Assembly (NCBI GenBank): GCA_019119165.1
Contig: DWXO01000026.1
Location: 1-34,794 of the forward strand
Origin: Candidatus Flavonifractor intestinigallinarum
Lineage (GTDB): Bacteria > Bacillota > Clostridia > Oscillospirales > Oscillospiraceae
Direction: 5' to 3'
DNA: 34,794 nucleotides
The notes beneath the pieces were generated by a model. It worked only from the letters and a program-made list of their open reading frames with translations. It ran no database searches and was not told where the DNA came from. The translations under genes were made by a program, and so were the position numbers. Position 1 is the stretch's first letter. Each line of letters starts with the position of its first letter. Positions 15,021-21,259 of this stretch are shown here, piece by piece.

Positions 15021-16029
15021 GGCCCGCCCTCCTTTGCCGCCACAGCAGCCAGCCGTAGAAGGGGGCCCCCATCAGTCCGGTAAGGATGCTCACCGGCATC
15101 TCCTCCGCCCCGATGGTGCGGGTGAGGGTGTCCACCACCAGCAGAAACAGCCCGCCCAACAGGGCGGACACCGGCAGCAGCCTGGTGTGGCCCGGCCCGG
15201 CCAGCATCCGGCCCAAATGGGGGATGGTGAGGCCCACCCAGCTGATGGTGCCCGCCAAACACACCGACGAGGCGGTGAGGAGGGTGGCGCACAGGATCAC
15301 CGTGCCCCGCACCGCGCTCACCGGCAGGCCCAGAGCCCGGGCCTCGGTCTCCCCCATGGACAGCACGTCAATGCGCCAGCCCATGAGAATGAGCACCACC
15401 GCCGGGATAAGCAGGAAGGGCAGGGCGGGCAGCAGGTCCTCCAGGGCCAGATAGTTGAAGCCTCCCATGGTCCAGTAGGTGATGGCGGCCAGCTGGGTCT
15501 CCGGGTCGGCGGTGTATTTGAGAAAGCCCAGCAGAGAGGACATGGCGGATCCCACGATGATACCCGAGAGCACCAGCATCAGGTTGGCCCGGCTGCGCAG
15601 CAGCATGGGCAGGGTTACCGTCAGCCCCACCGCCAGCAGGCCGCCGGCAAAGGCAAAGAGCTGGACCCACCCACTGGTGAGGGAGAGGAGGATGGCCGCC
15701 GCCGCCCCCACGCAGGCGCCCCCCGACACCCCCAGAAAGTCCGGGGAGATCAGCGGGTTTTGAAACACGCCCTGATAGGCCGCGCCGGAAACCGACAGGG
15801 CGGCTCCCACCAGGATGCTGGCCAGGATGCGGGGGACCCGCAGGCCCAGCACTACGTTTGCCGTCATCTGGTCGGCAGCCCCGCCGCCGGTCAGAGCCCC
15901 CCACAATACACTCAGGCTCTCCCAGGGGGTCACCGGATACTTCCCCACGCACACTGCCAGCACCGCACCCACCGGCAGCAACACCGCCAGCAGAGGGATG
16001 AGCCATGGATTTCTTTTCCGTCCCCTCAT
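15010..16029 (-). CDS. FecCD-family metal-chelate ABC permease
   Basis: Membrane subunit of 339 residues, the normal FecCD/BtuC length, with about ten hydrophobic segments. Family hallmarks are LRVPRILASILVGAALSVSG near the first periplasmic loop, FQNPLISPDFLGVSGGACVG, GWRIDVLSMGETEARALGLP (the coupling helix contacting the ATPase) and FVGLTIPHLGR-like SWVGLTIPHLGRMLAGPGH. Its stop overlaps the ATPase gene by 11 nt and its start overlaps the binding-protein gene as ATGA (16026-16029), the tight packing usual for such importers. Only one permease gene is present, so it should act as a homodimer. Confidence 0.93.
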   Translation of the reverse strand: MRGRKRNPWLIPLLAVLLPVGAVLAVCVGKYPVTPWESLSVLWGALTGGGAADQMTANVVLGLRVPRILASILVGAALSVSGAAYQGVFQNPLISPDFLGVSGGACVGAAAAILLSLTSGWVQLFAFAGGLLAVGLTVTLPMLLRSRANLMLVLSGIIVGSAMSSLLGFLKYTADPETQLAAITYWTMGGFNYLALEDLLPALPFLLIPAVVLILMGWRIDVLSMGETEARALGLPVSAVRGTVILCATLLTASSVCLAGTISWVGLTIPHLGRMLAGPGHTRLLPVSALLGGLFLLVVDTLTRTIGAEEMPVSILTGLMGAPFYGWLLWRQRRAGHAL

Positions 16030-17072
16030 GTCAGCGTATACCCCAGGTAGTCCGCATCAAAGGTGCGGCCGAAGAGGAAGGTATAGTAGTCCTCAATCTC
16101 CGCCTCCAGTTCCTGGGTGGAGAAGGCATCCGGATACATGGTGTGGAGCATCCAGAAGGTACCCAGCACACTGGCCACCCCCGGCATATCCCAGGTGTCA
16201 ATACGAGCGGGAATCTGGTACACCCGCCCGTCTTCCACCGCCGCCAGGGCGCTCCAGGCCGGATCGGTAAGCAGCTCCTCCGGCGTATAGTCCAGAGCCG
16301 CCGAGCTGGTACAGAAGAGGTACTGGGGGTTCCAGGAGAACACCGTCTCCACTCCCACGTTCATCCAGTTACTGTCGTTGGTCACCTGGGCAGAGACGCT
16401 GATACCCCCCGCCTTTTCAATCATCCAGGACTGGAGCATATCTCCCCCGGCAATGCGGCCCGGCTCGCTGCCCATCACCAGCGCGGTGACCCGCTCCTCC
16501 TGGGGGATGCCTGCCACAATCTCGTCGATGATCTCAAATTTGCCCTCCATCCAGGCGATGACCTCCTCCGCCCGGTCCTCCCGGCCGAAGTAGGTCCCCA
16601 GCAGCCGGAGGGTCTGGTAGATTCCCTCCAGGTCCTCCCCGGAGATGCACACCACATCGATGCCCAGTCGCTCCACCGCCTCCACCGTCTCCCTGTCGTT
16701 GGCCCGGTGGACCAGCACGGTGGCGCCGCTGGCCGCCAGGGCCTCCAGATCCACCACGCCCCGGCCCACCGTGCCCGCCTCGTCCAGAGCGGGCACCGCG
16801 TCGGTCCAGAAAGAGGACTTGGCATTGACCGCCACCACCTGCTCCGACAGGCCCAGGGCCACCAGGAAGGGCACCGCCGTGCCGTACACCGAGGCGATCT
16901 TCTCCTCCGCCGGGTCCTCCGGCAGGGCCAGGGTCCGGCCCGCGCCGTCGGTAACCGTCTCCCCCGTAGGAGCGGGAGACTGCTGGGACTGGCAGCCGCA
17001 GGCGCACAGGTTCAGGGTCAGCAGGACGGCCAGCAGCAGGGCGCAGAGTGATTTTCCGTTATGCCTGATCAT
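16026..17072 (-). CDS. Lipid-anchored substrate-binding protein of a metal-chelate ABC importer
   Basis: An extracytoplasmic receptor of 348 residues with signal peptide and lipobox-like LCAC (C25). It has the Peripla_BP_2 (FecB/BtuF) arrangement: an N-terminal lobe starting TVTDGAGRTLALPEDPAEEKIAS, then DLEALAASGATVLVH, a long linker helix (LRLLGTYFGREDRAEEVIAWM), and a C-terminal lobe with PEELLTDPAWSALAAVEDGRVYQIP and a final helix. The start ATG at 17072 has GGAGGGAGCGG before it. The ligand is a metal chelate, haem or corrinoid by family; a decision between them is not possible from motifs. It lies 13 nt downstream of the large repeat lipoprotein, so both are on one transcript. Confidence 0.92.
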   Translation of the reverse strand: MIRHNGKSLCALLLAVLLTLNLCACGCQSQQSPAPTGETVTDGAGRTLALPEDPAEEKIASVYGTAVPFLVALGLSEQVVAVNAKSSFWTDAVPALDEAGTVGRGVVDLEALAASGATVLVHRANDRETVEAVERLGIDVVCISGEDLEGIYQTLRLLGTYFGREDRAEEVIAWMEGKFEIIDEIVAGIPQEERVTALVMGSEPGRIAGGDMLQSWMIEKAGGISVSAQVTNDSNWMNVGVETVFSWNPQYLFCTSSAALDYTPEELLTDPAWSALAAVEDGRVYQIPARIDTWDMPGVASVLGTFWMLHTMYPDAFSTQELEAEIEDYYTFLFGRTFDADYLGYTLT

Positions 17073-17085
17073 TTCCGCTCCCTCC

Positions 17086-20000
17086 TTACCCGATGGGGCC
17101 GCTGCCCGGCACCGTCACCACCAGCTTGTTGAAATACTTCACCGACGCCCCCTGCACCGTCTCGGCAATGATGCGCAGAGGCCCGCTGCTGTTGCCCGCG
17201 GTGCCGGTATAGCCCTCGTGGCTCTCCTCATCCACCAGGGGGGCGCCGTTGATGGCGTAGGCAATGATGATCTTCTTCCGCTGGCCCTCCGGGTCCAGCA
17301 CCCCCTGCTCCAGGCCGTCCATGGCAAAGACGCTGAGCAGGTCATTTTTATAGCCGTCAGAGGCATAGGCCGTCACCGACACCGGCTGGTCGATGCCGGG
17401 CACCTCCCCCGCCTCCTGGAGCACCAGCCCCCACAGGTCGATGCCCTCGCAGGTGCCCAGCTCCAGCACGGCATAGTCGTCCCGGACGATAAGGCTGTCC
17501 ATGGCCTCCAGCTGTTCCACCGTATAGTCCCGGGTCCACTCGTGGTCATCGTTGCGGATGGTGAGGGTCATGGTGTCGTCCAAAAACTCGCTGTACACAT
17601 CGCTCATGGCGTGGCTCCAGGTGTCCACCTGGTTGGCCGACACCTGGATGGACACTACATTCTCCACCCACAGCGCTCCGTTTTTCGCGTCCTCCCCGTC
17701 CATGGGCACCACCAGCTTCAGGGGACCGCCGGTCTCCTCGGTCAGGGGGGCTCCCCCCTGGCCGTCCACCGGACCGGTGCCGTAGGCCAGCAGGGCGCAC
17801 ACCGGCTGCTTCTCCGGGGCGGCGTAGTTGGTATAATTGACTCCCTTCAGCAGGGACAGGGGCAGGGTGACGCTGGTGCCGTCGGCAGAGGTCACTGTCA
17901 CTTCCCCGGCGTTGTTGCACAGCCCCACCTCAGTGAGCAGCTGGTACACGGGGATGCCCCGATACCGCTGCTGGGTCAGGCCATCTTGGTCCAACAGGCT
18001 GAAATCCATGGTCTTGGCCTGGGTCTGGTGGCTCTCCAACTCCGCCACGGTGAGAGTCAGCTCCTGGGTCAGGCCGGGGCCGGACAGGGTCACGGTCCGG
18101 TCCGCCAGAGCAGCGGCCTCCCCCTCCAGATGGGCGTAGGGGTCCGGCTCCAGCTCCACCCGAATGGAGGTGACCCCCCGGATCTGCCGGGCCTCCTCCT
18201 CCCCCTGGGCGGGCAGAAGCACCGTCAGCGGACCGCCCTGGTTGTCCACCCAGTAGGTGGCCGGGTCCTGGCTGTCCGTGGGGTACAGGGGCAGGCTCTC
18301 GGTGTAGCCCCCGTCCCCCGCCGTTCCCACCAGGGGAGCGCCGTTTTTGGCAAAGGCCAGTACGCTCAAAAGGCCGCTCTTGCCGGTGACGCTGTTGTAG
18401 CCCGGCAGGAACAGGTCCTCCAGAGACACGGTGACCTCCTCCCCGCCGCCGGAGAAGGTGACGCTTCCCACTGTCCCCGGCAAACCGGCGTAGTCCATCA
18501 GCAGATATTCCAGGCTCACGCCCTCGTAGACGTCGGACTGGTCGGGCTGATCGGGCCGCTGATAGCGGTCCTTTACCGACGCGGAGGCCCGGTCGGCCCC
18601 CTCGCCGTAGACCAGGTTTTCCACCTCGCCCACCGTCAGGGTGCGCTCCAGCAGCTGCTTGCCCGCCTCGTCCACCACCTCCAGCCGGACGGATTCCTCC
18701 GCCAGGGCCCGGCAATCCGGGTCGTCTGCGTACAGGTGGGTCTGATAGAACACGTCCTCCCCCACGATGACCTGGCTTACATACTGCACCTGGTTGGAGC
18801 CGTTGGCGTGGTTGTACTGGGTCTTGCCGAACACCACCCGCATGGGGCCGCCGCTGTTGGCCAGGCCGGACAGATAGCCCTCGTCCCCCCGGTCCACGGT
18901 GTAGGGGTAGCGGTTGACGCCGTAGGCCAGCAGCACCGGGTAGCCGGTATCCACCAGATCGGCGTTGGTGGGCACATAGCTGCCGTCCCCGGGGTCGGCG
19001 GCGTTTTTGTTGTAGAAGCCGAAGGCGTCCGGGTAGGACAGAGCCTCCACCGAGAAGGACTCGGGGGACAGGCGGCCGTCGGCGGCCTGGAAGGTGACGA
19101 TGGTGGTGCGGGACTCCGCCCGTCCCAGCTCCTCGGCGCTGTCCATGCCCAGATAGCACAGCAGCCGGTACAGGTCCAGCCCCTCATACTCGTTGACGTA
19201 CCAGTAGGCGTTGTTGGCCAGGCTGTAGCTGTCCCGCCACCCCAGCCCGCCCTCCTGGGGCTGTCCCTCCTCATCGTAGCGCACCAGCTCCTCCAGCTGG
19301 GACACCGTCAGGTCCAGCTCCGCCCCCAGGGCGTCGCCCCGGAAGGTGAGGATGTACTCTCCGTAGTCGGCGCTGCCGTAGGGGCCGCCGTCGTGCTTGT
19401 AGCCCGGCTCCTCCCCCTCCCGGACATAGAGGTAGGCCACGTTGGAGAAGGTCTTATAGTCCCCCTCCATCTCCCACCGGTCCAGATCATACACCAGCCG
19501 GAGGCAGCCATCCTCATTGTCCAGCTCCTCCACATAGCCCAGAGAGTGCTCCCCCTCGGCCTTGGCGTCAAAGACGAAGGGGGCGGCCAGGGTGCCGTCG
19601 GTCGTACCCACACCGTAGGCCAGCAGGATGGGACGGCCCTGCTGGCTGGCCTGGGCCACCTGGTCCAGCGGAATGACGGCCAGGGTGTTGCGGTTGCAGT
19701 CCTTCAGCTCCACATGGGTGGCGGTATCGGTAAGAAAAATGCCGCTGTCCCCACCCGTCATCTCGTAGAGCACGGTGTACAGGTCCACCCCCTCGTAGAC
19801 CCGCACGCCGCTGCTGTCCTCATAGGCCCCACGGAAGAGGCCCTCCGTCCGGTTCTCCAGTTCCCGGATGGACAGGGGCGTGGAGGATACCACCCCCGGT
19901 CCCTCCACCGTCAGGGTGGCTCCGGTGATGGCGTCCACGTTGTAGGGCAGCTCCTCGTCCTCGGTAATGCCGCCGTTGGTGATGTGCTTGTACGCCGAGG

Positions 20001-20106
20001 TGGAAAAGTCAATGGTGCTGTTGTCAATGTCGGGCAGCTCTTCCCGGCAGCCAGACAGCATTGCCGCCGCCAGCAGCAGCATCCCCACCAGCCAGATCCG
20101 CTTCAT
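17086..20106 (-). CDS. Giant lipoprotein with a flavinylation motif and five SUOX-like repeats
   Basis: Exported lipoprotein of 1006 residues, first gene of the operon, lipobox LSGC (C20). D58-A-I-T-G-A-T64 fits the ApbE covalent-FMN pattern D-x-x-(S/T)-G-A-T, so T64 probably carries FMN. Five homologous units follow. Each has (Y/C)-(E/R)-G-(V/I/L)-x-(L/V)-(Y/E/W) plus helix, then a VTVTSADG-like strand, then (L/I)LAYG or NGAPL, then GGPL+(L/V)VV, then a closing V-x-S-I-x-V strand. This resembles repeated oxidoreductase-molybdopterin (SUOX-like) domains, but the Mo-ligating Cys is not conserved between units, so real cofactor binding is doubtful. ATG 20106 is chosen for GGGAGG 6 nt upstream. 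Function unknown; probably an extracellular redox scaffold or receptor working with the importer. Confidence 0.75.
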   Translation of the reverse strand: MKRIWLVGMLLLAAAMLSGCREELPDIDNSTIDFSTSAYKHITNGGITEDEELPYNVDAITGATLTVEGPGVVSSTPLSIRELENRTEGLFRGAYEDSSGVRVYEGVDLYTVLYEMTGGDSGIFLTDTATHVELKDCNRNTLAVIPLDQVAQASQQGRPILLAYGVGTTDGTLAAPFVFDAKAEGEHSLGYVEELDNEDGCLRLVYDLDRWEMEGDYKTFSNVAYLYVREGEEPGYKHDGGPYGSADYGEYILTFRGDALGAELDLTVSQLEELVRYDEEGQPQEGGLGWRDSYSLANNAYWYVNEYEGLDLYRLLCYLGMDSAEELGRAESRTTIVTFQAADGRLSPESFSVEALSYPDAFGFYNKNAADPGDGSYVPTNADLVDTGYPVLLAYGVNRYPYTVDRGDEGYLSGLANSGGPMRVVFGKTQYNHANGSNQVQYVSQVIVGEDVFYQTHLYADDPDCRALAEESVRLEVVDEAGKQLLERTLTVGEVENLVYGEGADRASASVKDRYQRPDQPDQSDVYEGVSLEYLLMDYAGLPGTVGSVTFSGGGEEVTVSLEDLFLPGYNSVTGKSGLLSVLAFAKNGAPLVGTAGDGGYTESLPLYPTDSQDPATYWVDNQGGPLTVLLPAQGEEEARQIRGVTSIRVELEPDPYAHLEGEAAALADRTVTLSGPGLTQELTLTVAELESHQTQAKTMDFSLLDQDGLTQQRYRGIPVYQLLTEVGLCNNAGEVTVTSADGTSVTLPLSLLKGVNYTNYAAPEKQPVCALLAYGTGPVDGQGGAPLTEETGGPLKLVVPMDGEDAKNGALWVENVVSIQVSANQVDTWSHAMSDVYSEFLDDTMTLTIRNDDHEWTRDYTVEQLEAMDSLIVRDDYAVLELGTCEGIDLWGLVLQEAGEVPGIDQPVSVTAYASDGYKNDLLSVFAMDGLEQGVLDPEGQRKKIIIAYAINGAPLVDEESHEGYTGTAGNSSGPLRIIAETVQGASVKYFNKLVVTVPGSGPIG

Positions 20107-20128
20107 TCCACACCCTCCCAAAGCAAAA

Positions 20129-20229
20129 GGACCTTTGTCACCCAGCGATCCCGCAGTTTTCTCTCACCGCGTCTGCTTGCTGACAAAGGTCCCCATCATA
20201 TGCCCGACCCCTTTTCAAACGAAAAGTCC
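20129..20229 (-). ncRNA. Structured 5' leader with terminator-like and competing stems
   Basis: Within the roughly 130-nt leader between promoter and the start at 20106. In RNA sense, GGACCUUUGUCA (20192-20181) pairs with UGACAAAGGUCC (20140-20129). The stem encloses 40 nt that hold a second hairpin (CGCGGU with ACUGCG). The outer stem is followed by UUUUGCUUU, as in an intrinsic terminator. Further upstream, GGACUUUU (20229-20222) can instead pair with AAAGGUCC, the 3' arm of the terminator stem, giving an antiterminator. GGACUUUU also belongs to a local hairpin (CUUUUC-GUUU-GAAAAG). This is the layout of a riboswitch or attenuator. It matches no riboswitch class I could recognise. Confidence 0.5.
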
Positions 20230-20243
20230 CGGAAATTAAACTC

Positions 20244-20272
20244 ATTGTATCATTTTATTGTTCACTTGTCAA
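20244..20272 (-). promoter_or_regulatory. Near-consensus sigma-A promoter of the eight-gene operon
   Basis: Minus strand: TTGACA (20272-20267), exactly 17 bp, TACAAT (20249-20244). Transcription should start near 20237, giving a leader of about 130 nt that contains the structured element. The -35 box overlaps the end of a degraded gene fragment. Confidence 0.85.
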
Positions 20273-20385
20273 TGTTCCCCTTCCCTCCCGTTTTTGGGGA
20301 ACAGCAGGGTCTGCCTGAGGGAGCTCACGCTGTACAGGCTCACCCCCAGGGTGGAAAGATTGTGCAGGGCGGCGGAGGATACTAT
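20269..20385 (-). pseudogene. Possible remnant of a P-type metal ATPase C-terminus
   Basis: The minus-strand frame reads SSAALHNLSTLGVSLYSVSS, then LRQTLLFPKNGREGEH and a stop. The (A)LHN-x-ST-(L/I)-x-V-S-x-(N/Y)-S pattern is like the last helix of many heavy-metal P-type ATPases, where it normally ends the protein. No upstream portion of such a gene is present; the frame before it is AT-rich and unlike coding sequence. If correct, this is the tail of a deleted metal-export gene, and its end now supplies the -35 box of the operon promoter. Short, so uncertain. Confidence 0.4.
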
Positions 20386-20490
20386 ATTTTTTCCAAAATT
20401 GCAAGAGCGGCCAACCCAGGTTTTTTTCAAGTTCCTCAAAAAAATAAAAAAAAGAGACACATGACCTTTTCTTTTCTGGCAATCTGACGA

Positions 20491-20510
20491 TATAATACAG
20501 CCAAGGAGGT
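20491..20510 (+). promoter_or_regulatory. -10 box and ribosome site of the Crp/Fnr gene
   Basis: TATAAT at 20491-20496 is a perfect -10 element; the -35 position (TTTCTT, 20468-20473) is weak, and A/T-rich tracts lie upstream (about 20385-20460). AAGGAGGT at 20503-20510 is the ribosome site that fixes the GTG start at 20519. The RNA leader would be very short, about 15-20 nt. Confidence 0.65.
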
Positions 20511-20518
20511 GCAGTCTT

Positions 20519-21220
20519 GTGGATATTTTTAAGGAACTCCCTCCGCAGAAACGAAGCTATATGGAGTTTCTGTTCCGGAACTGTACCGAAGAGGTCAAGT
20601 ATTACATGACCCTCATCGACATTGAGGCGGACCGGACCTTCATCAAGGCGGGCACAGACTGTACCCATATCTTCGTGATCCTCTCCGGCAAGGTGACCGG
20701 CGTGGAGTGGCCCATGCACGAGCGCCCCTATTCCTTCAAGGATTTCGGGCCAGGGGACTTTTTCGGCGAGATCGAGTGCTTTGCCGGGCTGCCCCAGTAC
20801 CGCATCAGCATCGTGGCCTCCACCAAGTGCCGGGTGCTCTCCATTCCGGCGGACGCCTACATGGATTGGATGCGGATGGATGTGGACGCCCTCTTTCTGC
20901 GGACACAGGAAAATATGCGCCGGCTCATCACCCAGACCGCCGAGGCCCGGAAGTACCTGTTCATGGAGGGCAAGGACCGGCTGATGGTCCATCTGATCCG
21001 CAAATTCGAGCAGCGTATCCCCACACCCCAGCTGCTGGAGCTGAAACAGACCCGCGCCCAGATCTCGGATGAGATCGGCTTTTCCGTCAAGACCCTGGAG
21101 CGCAGCATCCAGAAGCTGGAGGAACTGGACCTGATCCGGGTCCAGCGGGGCAAAATCATCATCACCCAGGATGGCTACCGCCGCATGAAGGACCATATCG
21201 AGCATCACATCAACGGCTGA
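20519..21220 (+). CDS. Crp/Fnr-family transcription regulator
   Basis: A cytoplasmic regulator of 233 residues. It has an N-terminal cyclic-nucleotide-binding-like beta barrel (about 20-125; FIKAGTDCTHIFVILSGKVTG, GPGDFFGEIECFAG, YRISIVASTKCRVLSIP), a dimerisation helix, and a C-terminal winged helix (about 155-225; QTRAQISDEIGFSVKTLERS, IQKLEELDLI). The barrel lacks an Fnr-type cysteine cluster, so it is not an oxygen sensor of that kind. The phosphate-binding pocket differs from canonical Crp, so the effector is unknown. The start is GTG 20519 behind AAGGAGGT. Only 39 bp separate it from the xanthine dehydrogenase genes on the same strand, so it is probably co-transcribed with and controls them. 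Confidence 0.88.
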   Translation: MDIFKELPPQKRSYMEFLFRNCTEEVKYYMTLIDIEADRTFIKAGTDCTHIFVILSGKVTGVEWPMHERPYSFKDFGPGDFFGEIECFAGLPQYRISIVASTKCRVLSIPADAYMDWMRMDVDALFLRTQENMRRLITQTAEARKYLFMEGKDRLMVHLIRKFEQRIPTPQLLELKQTRAQISDEIGFSVKTLERSIQKLEELDLIRVQRGKIIITQDGYRRMKDHIEHHING

Positions 21221-21259
21221 AGCCAGCACCATCAACGAACAGACAAGGAGGAACGCGCC

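Noticed and set aside
20129-20192. Moco, cobalamin, T-box or glycine riboswitch
   Set aside because: The core consensus sequences I know for these classes are absent; only the general stem arrangement is present, so it is reported as an unassigned leader.
16645-20487. A 1280-codon open frame on the plus strand opposite the large lipoprotein genes
   Set aside because: Composition is rich in His, Gln, Gly and Val with no domain pattern, as expected opposite GC-rich genes; the minus strand has signal peptides, ribosome sites and gene overlaps.
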